Below, one piece after another: positions 26,494 through 35,769 of a stretch of DNA of 64,000 bases. The position numbers were made by a program, and so were the translations under genes. The notes beneath the pieces are model-generated. The model worked only from the letters and a program-made list of their open reading frames with translations, did no database searches and was not told the DNA's origin. Origin of the DNA: RGDT01 sp964630925 (GTDB lineage: Bacteria > Planctomycetota > Planctomycetia > Gemmatales > Gemmataceae); contig CAZVZK010000011.1 in assembly GCA_964630925.1 (NCBI GenBank), forward strand, positions 1 to 64,000, in the 5' to 3' direction. The first letter of the stretch is position 1. Every line of letters begins with the position of its first letter.

Positions 26494-27417
26494 TCACTTC
26501 GGCGCCGCGGTGAAGTTCTCCGTCTGCTCCGGCTTCAGCGTGATCTTGCGGCTGCCGAGCGGGCCGAGCGACTCGTGCCAGGCGTGCAGCGTGACCGTCG
26601 CGCCCACCGGCACGCCCTTGATCTCGTAGGTGCCGAAGTTCGCATCCTTGCGGTCCTGGTACACCTTCTTCTCGAGGTTCTCGCCGACGCGCGTAAGGGC
26701 GGCGTAGGGGTGATCGAACGCCCGGAGGTGCCCCTTCATCCACGGGTGGATGTTGCACACGACCGTCAGCGCCTTCTTGCCGACCGACAGCGTCGAGGTC
26801 GCCTTCTCCTCGCCACCCTGGGGGATGGCGCCCGGCTTGCCCGTGTTGTCGATGTTGGCGTTGTGCGTGACCTTGGCGTCGTTCAGGATGATCAGGTCCT
26901 GGCCGGTCGGCACCCGCTTGCCGTCCTTGTAGTGGACCGGGAACAGCACGGCGCAGTGCGGCAGGAACGCGCAGCGCGGCTGGCCGATCGTCACCTTCGC
27001 GCCCTTATACCCCTTGAGCTGATCCTCGGGCACCTCGAAGAAGTGGTCGGCCTCCGGCTCGATCCACACGAACACGTTGCCGAGCTTCTTGTTGTCGCCG
27101 ACCCAGATGGAGGCGTCGCTCGTCTCGTACTCGTCGGCCCCCTTGGCGCAGTAGTCCTTATCGGTGCCGACGAACGACAGCGGCGCGGGCTTCACGTCGC
27201 CGCCCGTCCACGCGACCTCGCCCTTGATGACGCCGTAGGACTTCGCCTTGACCGGCTTCAGCTCGGCGGCCTTGGCCCCGCCGTCGCCCGAGGGGCGCGG
27301 GCCCTTGCGCGACGGGCCCCCGTCGTCGTCCTCGCGGAGGCCTCCGCAGCCGACGAGGACGGCGGTCGACAGGGCGGCGATCAGGGCGGCCTTCAGGCAA
27401 AATGCGAAGCGGTTCAT
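26494..27417 (-). CDS. Cupredoxin-like lipoprotein (paralogue 1 of 3)
   Basis: 307 residues. Lipobox LVGC with Cys24, then an Asp/Gly/Lys-rich linker and a beta-rich body. A type-1 copper site is suggested by His185 (THNANID) and the CNIHPWM loop, where Cys221, His224 and Met227 have the CxxHxxM spacing of plastocyanin/azurin-type proteins. The C-terminal part (about 245-300) resembles a carboxypeptidase-regulatory-like fold (GTYEIKGVPVGATVTLHAWHES). It is downstream of the eight-haem gene and two paralogues. Likely role: membrane-tethered electron carrier or copper protein (inferred). Confidence 0.75.
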   Translation of the reverse strand: MNRFAFCLKAALIAALSTAVLVGCGGLREDDDGGPSRKGPRPSGDGGAKAAELKPVKAKSYGVIKGEVAWTGGDVKPAPLSFVGTDKDYCAKGADEYETSDASIWVGDNKKLGNVFVWIEPEADHFFEVPEDQLKGYKGAKVTIGQPRCAFLPHCAVLFPVHYKDGKRVPTGQDLIILNDAKVTHNANIDNTGKPGAIPQGGEEKATSTLSVGKKALTVVCNIHPWMKGHLRAFDHPYAALTRVGENLEKKVYQDRKDANFGTYEIKGVPVGATVTLHAWHESLGPLGSRKITLKPEQTENFTAAPK

Positions 27418-27450
27418 GAGGACACTACCTTACTAGCGGGACGATGGTCC

Positions 27451-27558
27451 GGGTGGCCGGGGTCGGGCTCTGGCGACCCCGGCGGAGGGCGTGTGGCTGA
27501 CTGTGGCGCTCATCCGAGGGGCCTGAACCGGGGTCGCCAGAGCCCGACCCCGCCACCC
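27451..27558. repeat. Inverted repeat between two cupredoxin-like genes
   Basis: Arms 27451-27482 and 27528-27558 are complementary over about 31 bp with one extra base. The core is GGGGTCGGGCTCTGGCGACC. It fills the 156-nt gap between paralogues 1 and 2, where it could attenuate or stabilise the operon transcript. Confidence 0.88.
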
Positions 27559-27573
27559 TGATCCCGAATGGCT

Positions 27574-28356
27574 TCAATCGATGCTCGACAGCTCGATCTT
27601 GGGGGCCTTGATGGTGCCGTCGGCCTTCACCTCGATCTCGACGCCGGCGTTCTTGCTGCCGGCGCCCGTCTTGAGGAGCCAGCCGCCCTTCTCGTGCCAC
27701 GCCATCAGCTTGAACTTGCCCTTGGGCAGGTTCTCGATCTTGAACGAGCCGTCGGCGCCGGTGACGGCGAAGTAGGGCGAGGGGATGGCGAACAGGTAGC
27801 CCTGCATCCAGGCGTGGATGCTGCACGAGTAGCGGATGGGGAAGAGGCGGGCGTCGATCGCCTTGTCGTGCGTGTACTTGCCGCCGGCGGGGATGAGCGG
27901 GTTGATGTTCGGGCCGGCGGACCCGCCGAGGATCGAGATGTTGTGGGAGATGGGCGAGCTGTTCTTCACGACGAGGGTCTGCCCTTCGACGATGGGGGTG
28001 ATGCGCGCGATGAACGCGCAGCACGGCTGGTCGATCACCACCTCCTTGTTCTTCGCCAGCCACGCCTTGGCGCCCGCCGTCAGCGGCAACTTCTTCTTGC
28101 TGTCCTCGGCGTCCACCAGCCAGATCATGACGTTGGCGATGCCCTTGGTCTTGGCATCGACGACGATCTCGTTCTTGAGGACGGCGCCCTTCGACAGGCA
28201 GTGCATCTTGTCCTTATCGACGTTGGCCTCCTCGTTCTTCGGGATGGCCTTGCCGGTCCACAGCGCGCTGCCGCTGATCGAGGCGGTCTGGGCCTGCGCC
28301 AGGATCGGCGTCAGGGCCAGGGCCGCCAGGGCGGCCAGGGTGGTGCGGATGATCAA
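27574..28356 (-). CDS. Secreted cupredoxin-like protein (paralogue 2 of 3)
   Basis: 260 residues. A signal peptide (IIRTTLAALAALALTPILAQAQ) precedes a body very similar to paralogue 3. Copper-type residues are the His of SPISHNISI and the CSIHAWM loop (CxxHxxM). A conserved DQPCCAF Cys pair lies in the middle. The C-terminal part is FAVTGADGSFKIENLPKGKF. The start is taken as TTG 28356 with GGAG 8 nt upstream, because it leaves a normal signal peptide. A GTG at 28401 would put a charged stretch in front of it. Periplasmic electron-carrier role inferred. Confidence 0.75.
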   Translation of the reverse strand: MIIRTTLAALAALALTPILAQAQTASISGSALWTGKAIPKNEEANVDKDKMHCLSKGAVLKNEIVVDAKTKGIANVMIWLVDAEDSKKKLPLTAGAKAWLAKNKEVVIDQPCCAFIARITPIVEGQTLVVKNSSPISHNISILGGSAGPNINPLIPAGGKYTHDKAIDARLFPIRYSCSIHAWMQGYLFAIPSPYFAVTGADGSFKIENLPKGKFKLMAWHEKGGWLLKTGAGSKNAGVEIEVKADGTIKAPKIELSSID

Positions 28357-28408
28357 TTCTCGTCTCCGGATGAGGTGCGTCGGTGTAGGTAGGTGGGCCA
28401 CGGGCCGA

Positions 28409-29191
28409 TCAATCGGCCCTGGACATCTCTATTCTAGGCGCCTTGATCTCGCCGTCAGCCTTGATGTCGATCAGGACGCCCGCGTTCTTGCTCCCCAGGC
28501 CCGTGTTGAGCAGCCAGCCGCCCTTCTCCTGCCAGGCCATCAGCTTGAACTTGCCCTTCGGGAGATTCTCGATCTTGAACGAGCCGTCGGCGCCGGTGAC
28601 CGCGAAATAAGGCCCCGGAATGGAATAGAGGTAGCCTTTCATCCAGGGGTGGACGTTGCAGGCGTAAGTGATGGGGAAGATGCTGGGTTCGATCTTGCCC
28701 GCGTGCTCGTGCTTACCGCCCGGCGGGAGGGACTGATTGAAGTTCACCCCGGCGGAGCTGACGTTGATGTTGTGGGCGATGGGCGAGCTGTTCTTCACGA
28801 CGAGGGTCTGCCCCGCGACGATGGGGGTGACGCGCGGGATGAACGCGCAGCAGGGCTGGTCGATCACCACCTCCTTGTTCTTCGCCAGCCACGCCTTCGT
28901 GGCCGCCGTCAGGGGCAGCTTCTTCTTCGGATCCTCCGCGTCCACGATCCATACCAGCACGTTGGCGATGCCCTTCGTCTTCGGATCGACGACGATCTCA
29001 TTCCGGAGGAGGGCACCCTTGCTCAGGCAGTGCTCCTTGTCCTTATCGACGACGACCTCCGCGTTCTTCGGGACGCCCTTGCCGGTCCACAGGGCCTGGC
29101 CGCTGATCGACGCCTTCTGGGCGAGCGCATCGGCGGGCGCCGCGGCCAGGACGGCCACGGCGACACCGGCCAGGAGCCCGCCGTTCCTCAT
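28409..29191 (-). CDS. Secreted cupredoxin-like protein (paralogue 3 of 3)
   Basis: 260 residues with signal peptide MRNGGLLAGVAVAVLAAAPADALAQ. The predicted type-1 copper ligands are His140 (SPIAHNINV), Cys178, His181 and Met184 (ACNVHPWMKGY). The DQPCC pair at 111-115 is shared with paralogue 2. The ATG overlaps the stop of the eight-haem protein gene (ATGA at 29188-29191), so translation of the two is coupled, the strongest hint that this is a partner of the respiratory complex. Confidence 0.78.
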   Translation of the reverse strand: MRNGGLLAGVAVAVLAAAPADALAQKASISGQALWTGKGVPKNAEVVVDKDKEHCLSKGALLRNEIVVDPKTKGIANVLVWIVDAEDPKKKLPLTAATKAWLAKNKEVVIDQPCCAFIPRVTPIVAGQTLVVKNSSPIAHNINVSSAGVNFNQSLPPGGKHEHAGKIEPSIFPITYACNVHPWMKGYLYSIPGPYFAVTGADGSFKIENLPKGKFKLMAWQEKGGWLLNTGLGSKNAGVLIDIKADGEIKAPRIEMSRAD

Positions 29192-32100
29192 TTCTTATCC
29201 CCCGGTGCCCCGTCCTTCGGCGGCGGCGTATAGGTCGGCAGCAGCTCGGACAGCCGCCGGGTGTCCATCAGCAGGTCGCGCACCGCCCGCGTCTGCTGTA
29301 GCGGGTGCCCGGCGAACTCCTTCTGCCACTCCCATTGTAACGGGTCCGGCTTGTTCTTGAAGTTCTGCGGCATCGTCGGCGGGTAGGTGAACATCCTCTG
29401 CGGGTGCGCCACCCACTTCTCCACCCACTCCGGACGCAGGCGGTCCGCGGCCAGGAAGAGGTTCGGGCCCTGGGCGCCCTGGATGTTCGTCTTGTCCCCC
29501 ACGTTGTGGCACTTGACGCACAGCTCCTTGTTGCCGATCAGCGCGAAGGCGTTGCGGGCGTACACGTCGCCGGCCGCCCCCTTGTCCTTGTTGGCGTCGG
29601 CGGCCTTGAGCTGGGCGGAGGCGTCGGCCTGGAGCTGCTCCAGCTTGGCCAGACGCTCCTTGGCCGCCTTGGCCTCGGCCGCGTCCTTGCCCTTGGCCGC
29701 CGCCTCCAGCGCCTTCTTCTCGGCGGCCGTGATGATCCCCTCGCCCTTGCTCCACCGCGTCAGCTCCTGCCGATACGCCTCGGCGGCCCGCGGCCAGTAG
29801 CCCGGCTCGCGCTGCGGGATGTTGGCGTAGGGCACCGTCACCCCCGCCCCGGGGTTGGTCATCTTCGACACCGCCGCGAAGTAGTTCACCAGCGCCCGCG
29901 ACTCGTCGGGGCTCATGTTGAACTTCGGCATGCGGAGGACCATGTTCTCCTGCGGGCGGATCACGCCGGGGTCGAGCAGGAAGCGGTACAGCCAGTCCGG
30001 CTGCACGCGCTCGCCCTCGCGCACCAGCGGCGGCGGCAGGACCGTCCGCTGGTTCTGCTCCGTGCCGTACTTCGAGGAGTCCTTCTTGCCCAGGTACCCC
30101 GTCATCAGGTCCGTCCACGTCCCGCCGTAGGGGTGGGCCGCCTCGTACTTGCCCTTCGGCAGCGTCAGGTACGAGCCGGCGGGGATCTCCTTCATCTGCC
30201 CGTTGGGCATCCGGTATCGCAGCGCCTCGGTGAGGAACAGCACGTCGTGCGTGTCGTTCTCCTCCGACTGCTTGGCGTCCTTGTAGCCCACCACGGTCAG
30301 ACGCTCGGACGTGGGCAACGGCCCCGTCCAGGCGTTGTGCCCCGGATAGATGTGGTCGTTCGACTGCTCCTTGCCGTCGGGGCCGACCGCGGTGGCGTGG
30401 GCGCCCTCCAGGCCGGACTTCGGGTCCGCCCGGCCCAGCGTCTCGGGCGTCAGCTTGAAGTCGTACACGCCGGGGCGCACCTGGTGGCAGGAGGCGCAGT
30501 TGTACTTGTCCAGGACGGCGCGGCCGGCGGCCTCGGCGGCCTTCTCCCCCTTCGGGGCGTTGACGTACTTGAGCGGCACCGGCTCGGCCACCAGGCCCAG
30601 GACGAACGTCATGACCGCCTCGCGGGCCTCGGCCTCCTCCTTGTCGGCGCGGGCCTGGAACGCCTTGTCATCCTCGCCGGGCTTCTTGCGCGTGCGAGCG
30701 AACTTGAACTGCGGCATGCGCAGGCGGTCGTCCCACGCCCGGATGCGGTTGTAGTCGTAGCTGCGCGGCTCCATGAGCTTGAGGTGCAGGAAGCCCTCGC
30801 GCGACTGGTGGGCGTGCTCGAGCCCCTCGAAGAACGCCTCCTCATACGGCGGCTTCTTGCCGTCGCGCTCGAAGAACTTGTACTTGTGCAGCCGCTTCAG
30901 CTCCGCCTGCTCGGCGGCGGTCGCCTTGCCGTCGTGCTCCTTGTGCTCCAGCTCGTGGATGCGCTCCTGGGCCTCCACGCGCTTCTCCAGACGCGCCAGC
31001 TCGTCGGCCTCGTCGCCGGACGGCGTCTTCTTGGCCTTGAGGGCCTTGATGCGGTCCTCGACCTCGGCGCGGGTGGTGAGGGAGGGGACGAGGTTGTAGT
31101 GGCCCTTGGCGTAGGCGGCGCCGTCCTCGTAGGCGATGCGGGCCGGGTCCTTCTTGCCCCAGTCGTTCAGGCCGGTGCCGATGGGCTTGGCCGTCTCGAA
31201 GCCGGGGATGTCGTGGCAGGCGTAGCAGCCCAGCCGCCCGATGGCCTTCTTGCCGACGTACCACGTCAGGGCGTCCTCCGTGATGCCGTTCTTGCCCTTG
31301 AGCAGCGCCCGCTCGTCGGCCTCACGCTGCATGCCCTCGATGGCGCCCGCCTCGAAGCCGGCCTTCGACAGGTCCTCGCCCTTGGGCAGCAGCGTGTCGA
31401 GGGCGGCGGGCGTCATCCCGGGCGCCTTGGCCAGGTAGACGCGGGCCAGGTCCACCATGTCCTTCAGCTTGACCTCGCCGACGTCCTTGCCCTCCCACTT
31501 CGCCGCCTTGCCGGGGTTCGCCAGCAGCCACGCGGCGATGTCACCGGCCTCCGCGGGCGAGAGGTGGGTGATCGGCATCTTCGTGCGCGGGTGGTGGATG
31601 TTGGGGTTGAGGATCCACTGCATCAGCCAGGCGTATCCCGTGGCCGCCGGCAGCTTCTCGTGGATGCGGCTCAGCTCGGGGCCGAAGTTGGCGTCGCTCT
31701 GGACCGGGCTGATCTTCTGGGCCACGTCCTTGCCGTCGACCTTCCAGTTGATGGTGCGCGTCTCCTGCGTCGTCCCCTCGTGGGCGTGGCAGGCGAGGCA
31801 GCCCTTCTCGGTGAACAGCCGCCGTCCGTTGACCAGGGTGGCGTCGTCGGACTTGCGTTCGGGGACGGCCACCGGCTTGTTGTCGGCGCCGATCACCTGG
31901 CCCTTGAGCGAGGCGAGGCTCGTCGCCTTGCCGGCCGCCTCCAGGTCCGCCGTCACCTGCGTCAGCTCGCTGACGGCGCCGGCGGCGCCGTCGCGGACGG
32001 CCTTCACGGCGCTCTCCGCAGCCCCCTGGGCGCGGAGGTCGGCGGCCTGCTTCTGCACCTCGGCGAGCCGCTCCTGCAACTGCCGCTGGCGCAGGGCGGA

Positions 32101-34323
32101 GGCGTTGATGGTGGCGGCGTGCAGCGGCGCGGACAGCAGCGCGAGGTCGGCGTAACGCTTGCTGATCTCGGCCAGCTCCTTCGTGTCCTTGTCGCCGAGT
32201 CCGTCCTTGGCGAGGCGGGCCTGCATGGCGGAGATGGTCTTGCCGTGGTTCACCAGCGACTCGCGGTAGAAGTCCGTCCCGTCGAGGGCGCGGCCGCTCT
32301 CGCGGAGGAGGTAGGCGCTGATGGCCTTGATCTCCGCGTCGGGGAACTTCTCCTGCCCGGTGCCCTTGAGGGCCTCGGGCGAGTTGGTGGACAGGTTGTA
32401 GAAGTGCGGCATCTTGGTGTCGGGGCGGAAGCCGCGCGGGTCGAGGACCCACTTGCGGACCCACGCCTCGTCGGACTTCTCGCCCAGGCGGCGCAGGCTG
32501 GGGCCGACCTTGCGCAGCCCGCCGGGCGGGTTGGCGGCGTCGGCCTTGAGGCGCTCCTGCTCGGAGGCGGTGAGGTATTCGAGGGCCGGGGCCGGCTCAA
32601 GACGCAGGTCGGGGCCGACCCACCGGCCGCCCTTGACCCCCTGGATCTCGTGGCAGCCGAAGCAGCCCACGTCCTTGAGGATGTTGAAGCCCTTGAGGAG
32701 CTTGGGCGCCTCCTCCTTGCTGCCCTTGCTGACCAGGTCCGTCACCTGGTGGTGGCACTTGAGGCAGGCCGACTCGGTGAAGCGGCGTGGCAGCATGGGG
32801 AAGTCCCAGTAGTGCGAGGACTTCCAGCCGTACTCACGCTGCCACTTGTGCTCCTGCACGCTGTCGTTGGGCGTGTGGGCGGAGAGGTTGAACTCGGTGG
32901 CGCTGCCCTGGCCGGCGTGGCAGGTGGTGCAGCCGAACTTCTCCACCGGGTGGGCGGAGTTGCTGTCGACGAACAGGTCCATGCGCGGGTGGGCGCAGAA
33001 CTGGGTGATCTGCCCCTCGGTCAGCGGGATGTCCTTGACCTTCGGCACCACGGGGGCGAAGATCGCCAGGAAGAAGCCCGTCAGCGCGGTGATGCCGAGG
33101 CAGACGAGGAGGGTCGTGACGCCCACGTTCACGGAGCGTTCCAGGACGCCGAGGGACAGGCCGGCGACCACGGAGGAGGCGATGAGCAGGGCGATGATGA
33201 GCCACATGTTGCCCTGGCGTTCGCCGGGCAGGTAGCTGGGGTCGAAGCCCAGGTTCTCACCGGAAGCCTGGCGCTTGAGGAGCGACTCCTGGGCGGCCTG
33301 GAGCTTGGTGGTGAGGCGGCGGCTCTCCTGCACGTCGCCGAGGCCCGCGAGGGCCTCGCGCGTGTAGTTGGCGCGGTCGATGCCGAGGTGGCAGGTGGTG
33401 CAGCGGTCGTAGCGGGGCACGTCCTTGAAGCCGCCGTAGTCGATGGTCAGGTCGGGGAGCCAGACCTGGTTGATCTTCTGGGGCGAGGCGAAGCCGTCGA
33501 TGATGGGCAGGGCGCGGATGGTGTCGCCGAGCTGCCAGCCCTTCTGGACGGCGGTCTTGGCGAAGCGGTCGAACGGCCCGCTGATCCTCTTCATCTCCTC
33601 GTCGCGGGCCGTGAGGGCCTTCTCCGAGGGCGCCAGCACGTCCTTGACCTGCTTCTTGATGTCCTCGTCGATGGCGTCGAGCTTGCGGCGGGCGTCGGCG
33701 AGCCTGGCCTCAAGCGTGTCGAGCGTCTTGCGGATGCCCTCGGCCTGCTTGAGGAAGGCGGCCCGGCGCGGGCTGCCCTCGGGCTCCTTGCCGGCGTCGT
33801 CGGTGGCGATGTTCCAGTAGCTCATCTGGGCGTCGAAGTCGGCCTTGATGCCGCGGTAGGTGTCGTCGGCGCTCTCGCGCAGCGCCTTCAGCCTCCGCTC
33901 GTTGGCGAGGAAGGCGGCGTGAGCCCTGTCGAGGCGCTTCTGGGCGTCGAGGCGGGCGGCCTGGTCGGCATTCTGGTCGCGCCAGGTCTCGAAGGTGGCC
34001 TCGAATCCGCGCTTGGGGTCGCCGGTCTCGGCGGCCTCCTGGTCGAGGGCGGCGCGGGCGCCGCCGACCTCCACCTTGCGGCGGGCGCGCAACAGGGCCT
34101 TGCGGGCGTCCTCGGCCGCGTCGGGGTCGGGGAGCTTATCGACGGCGTCGCGCTCGGCGAGGGTGGCCTCCACGTCGCGGAACTTCCGCTGGACCGCCTT
34201 GAACTCGCGGTTGAAGTCCTGCACCAGCATCCAGATGGTGCTGAGCAGCATCGCGGCGCACGAAACGCCGAAGACGATGTCGAGCGTCCTCTGGCTGCGG
34301 TAGTGTTGATCGGTGGCGGCCAT
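29188..34323 (-). CDS. Giant membrane-anchored multihaem cytochrome c (eight CxxCH)
   Basis: 1711 residues. The N-terminal helix (IVFGVSCAAMLLSTIWMLV) is followed by about 230 residues of coiled coil. Haem site 1 (CTTCH, about 307) and two transmembrane helices (about 370-425) come next. Seven more CxxCH sites follow at about 464 (CTTCH), 518 (CLKCH), 551 (CFGCH), 840 (CLACH), 1031 (CYACH), 1274 (CASCH) and 1600 (CVKCH), separated by charged coiled-coil spacers. Mono-haem cytochrome-c patches with downstream Met (TKMPHFYNLS, TKMPITHLSP, LRMPKFNMSP, PPTMPQNF) follow many sites. It lies downstream of split cytochrome b genes and is probably the c-type subunit of that quinol-oxidising complex. 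Confidence 0.88.
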   Translation of the reverse strand: MAATDQHYRSQRTLDIVFGVSCAAMLLSTIWMLVQDFNREFKAVQRKFRDVEATLAERDAVDKLPDPDAAEDARKALLRARRKVEVGGARAALDQEAAETGDPKRGFEATFETWRDQNADQAARLDAQKRLDRAHAAFLANERRLKALRESADDTYRGIKADFDAQMSYWNIATDDAGKEPEGSPRRAAFLKQAEGIRKTLDTLEARLADARRKLDAIDEDIKKQVKDVLAPSEKALTARDEEMKRISGPFDRFAKTAVQKGWQLGDTIRALPIIDGFASPQKINQVWLPDLTIDYGGFKDVPRYDRCTTCHLGIDRANYTREALAGLGDVQESRRLTTKLQAAQESLLKRQASGENLGFDPSYLPGERQGNMWLIIALLIASSVVAGLSLGVLERSVNVGVTTLLVCLGITALTGFFLAIFAPVVPKVKDIPLTEGQITQFCAHPRMDLFVDSNSAHPVEKFGCTTCHAGQGSATEFNLSAHTPNDSVQEHKWQREYGWKSSHYWDFPMLPRRFTESACLKCHHQVTDLVSKGSKEEAPKLLKGFNILKDVGCFGCHEIQGVKGGRWVGPDLRLEPAPALEYLTASEQERLKADAANPPGGLRKVGPSLRRLGEKSDEAWVRKWVLDPRGFRPDTKMPHFYNLSTNSPEALKGTGQEKFPDAEIKAISAYLLRESGRALDGTDFYRESLVNHGKTISAMQARLAKDGLGDKDTKELAEISKRYADLALLSAPLHAATINASALRQRQLQERLAEVQKQAADLRAQGAAESAVKAVRDGAAGAVSELTQVTADLEAAGKATSLASLKGQVIGADNKPVAVPERKSDDATLVNGRRLFTEKGCLACHAHEGTTQETRTINWKVDGKDVAQKISPVQSDANFGPELSRIHEKLPAATGYAWLMQWILNPNIHHPRTKMPITHLSPAEAGDIAAWLLANPGKAAKWEGKDVGEVKLKDMVDLARVYLAKAPGMTPAALDTLLPKGEDLSKAGFEAGAIEGMQREADERALLKGKNGITEDALTWYVGKKAIGRLGCYACHDIPGFETAKPIGTGLNDWGKKDPARIAYEDGAAYAKGHYNLVPSLTTRAEVEDRIKALKAKKTPSGDEADELARLEKRVEAQERIHELEHKEHDGKATAAEQAELKRLHKYKFFERDGKKPPYEEAFFEGLEHAHQSREGFLHLKLMEPRSYDYNRIRAWDDRLRMPQFKFARTRKKPGEDDKAFQARADKEEAEAREAVMTFVLGLVAEPVPLKYVNAPKGEKAAEAAGRAVLDKYNCASCHQVRPGVYDFKLTPETLGRADPKSGLEGAHATAVGPDGKEQSNDHIYPGHNAWTGPLPTSERLTVVGYKDAKQSEENDTHDVLFLTEALRYRMPNGQMKEIPAGSYLTLPKGKYEAAHPYGGTWTDLMTGYLGKKDSSKYGTEQNQRTVLPPPLVREGERVQPDWLYRFLLDPGVIRPQENMVLRMPKFNMSPDESRALVNYFAAVSKMTNPGAGVTVPYANIPQREPGYWPRAAEAYRQELTRWSKGEGIITAAEKKALEAAAKGKDAAEAKAAKERLAKLEQLQADASAQLKAADANKDKGAAGDVYARNAFALIGNKELCVKCHNVGDKTNIQGAQGPNLFLAADRLRPEWVEKWVAHPQRMFTYPPTMPQNFKNKPDPLQWEWQKEFAGHPLQQTRAVRDLLMDTRRLSELLPTYTPPPKDGAPGDKK

Positions 34324-34331
34324 GTCCGCTC

Positions 34332-34439
34332 CAGTTTTCAGTTTTCAGTTTTCAGTTTTCAGCAGCAGCCCTCGGGGTCGGCGAGCACGGCGCGGGGCCG
34401 GCTGTTCCCTGAAAACTGAAAACTGAAAACTGAAAACTG
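34332..34439. repeat. Heptamer inverted repeat CAGTTTT x4 / AAAACTG x4
   Basis: Arms 34332-34362 and 34409-34439 are perfectly complementary over 31 bp, each made of four 7-bp units (CAGTTTT or its complement). It fills the 122-nt gap between the cytochrome b C-terminal gene and the eight-haem gene in the same operon. Confidence 0.92.
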
Positions 34440-34445
34440 CGAAGC

Positions 34446-35732
34446 TCAGATGTTGAAGAAATACTCAGGGATGGCGACGATGTACTTGAGGTTGAATATC
34501 CATCGCAGCACCATCTTGATGGGCAGCGACAGCATGAACAGCAGCAGGGTGATCATCGTCATGTAGCGCAGGAAGCCCATCTTCACGAACGACTTGCGGA
34601 AGCACGTGACGGCCAGGAGCGGCGGCAGGATCGCCAGGTAGAAGACCGTCAGGACGATGCCGGGGGCCTCGCGCTGGAGGATCGGCATGCCCTCGAGCGG
34701 CTGGCCGAACCACCCCCAGAAGATCTGCGAGACGTTGATGTTGTTGAGCGGATCGACCTTGTGCGGGTCCCAGTAGCTGAACGGGCCGAAGAAGTTCCAG
34801 TTGGGCCCGCGGAGGAAGGTGCCCAGGATGATGAGGACCACCCAAAGGACGAGGAAGCCGAACAGGAACGTCACGATGGCGAACGGGCGCTGGTTGAAGG
34901 TGTAGTAGCCGTTGCCCTCGCGGTTGTAGTCGAAGTACGGCAGGGCGACGAGGCCGACGATGATCATGGTGGGCAGGACGACGCCGGCCATCCACGGGTC
35001 GAAGTAGACGAGCATCTCCTGCAGGCCGAGGAAGTACCACGGGGCCTTCGACGGGTTGGGGGCCTTGGCGCTGGTGGCTGGCTGTTCGAGCGGCGCCTTG
35101 AGGAGGATGGCCCACACGACGAGGACGGCGGTGGCGATCACCATGCAGATCAGCTCGGTGTAAACGAGGTCCGGCCAGACCAGCACCTTCTCGTCTTCCA
35201 GCTTCTCCATCACGGGCTCGCCCCTGGCGATGCGGCCGTCATTCTGGACGGCGCGGGACAGCCCCAGCCAGGTGAAGAAGCCGACGGAGTAGATGAGCAT
35301 GGTGATGGGGACGTTGTCCTCCTTGGCGACGATGGAGCGGAAGTTGGGGTCGGTCATCGACCAGCCGCCGAGGAGGAGGGAGAGGTTGAGGATGGTCCAG
35401 GCGACCTGCGGGTCCACGAACCACCGCCGCCAGTAGATGACGGCGGCGAAGGCCACCATCGACAGGACGGTGTACGTGATGGGGTTGGTCAGCCAGTCGA
35501 TGCCCTCGCGCAGCGGCTTGGGCATCTCCCACGACGCGCCCATCCCGTAGGCGGCGGCGTGCAGGACGAAGAGGGCGGCCACGGCGAACCACGCCAGGGC
35601 GGCGGTGCGGCTCTTGCCGGCCCCGGCCGTGCCCGATTTGGAGTCGTTCCAGTAGTACCAGGCGAAGCCGGCGTTCATCAGGGCGCACAGGGCGTAGAAG
35701 CCGGCCAGGCCGTATTTCAGATTCGGGTCCAT
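34446..35732 (-). CDS. Cytochrome b C-terminal (subunit IV-type) protein with extra N-terminal membrane domain
   Basis: 428 residues. Residues from about 190 on match the subunit-IV half of cytochrome b: PDLVYTELICMVIATAVLV, then the quinol-site segment PSKAPWYFLGLQEMLVYFDPW, where APWY replaces PEWY. Further helices run to the C-terminus (LRYMTMITLLLFMLSLPIKM). The first 190 residues add about five further helices (GFYALCALMNAGFAWYYW, WFAVAALFVLHAAAYGMG and others), not part of the classical 160-residue subunit IV. It is encoded directly after the b6-type gene, as in b6f-like split arrangements. Confidence 0.88.
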   Translation of the reverse strand: MDPNLKYGLAGFYALCALMNAGFAWYYWNDSKSGTAGAGKSRTAALAWFAVAALFVLHAAAYGMGASWEMPKPLREGIDWLTNPITYTVLSMVAFAAVIYWRRWFVDPQVAWTILNLSLLLGGWSMTDPNFRSIVAKEDNVPITMLIYSVGFFTWLGLSRAVQNDGRIARGEPVMEKLEDEKVLVWPDLVYTELICMVIATAVLVVWAILLKAPLEQPATSAKAPNPSKAPWYFLGLQEMLVYFDPWMAGVVLPTMIIVGLVALPYFDYNREGNGYYTFNQRPFAIVTFLFGFLVLWVVLIILGTFLRGPNWNFFGPFSYWDPHKVDPLNNINVSQIFWGWFGQPLEGMPILQREAPGIVLTVFYLAILPPLLAVTCFRKSFVKMGFLRYMTMITLLLFMLSLPIKMVLRWIFNLKYIVAIPEYFFNI

Positions 35733-35769
35733 GTCTGTCAGTAGCCCCGCGGGGTCAAATCGATGGATG

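Noticed and set aside
29404..34419. A 1671-codon open frame antisense to the eight-haem gene
   Set aside because: Its composition is a mirror of the Glu/Lys/Ala-rich coiled coils on the other strand, with no recognisable domain.
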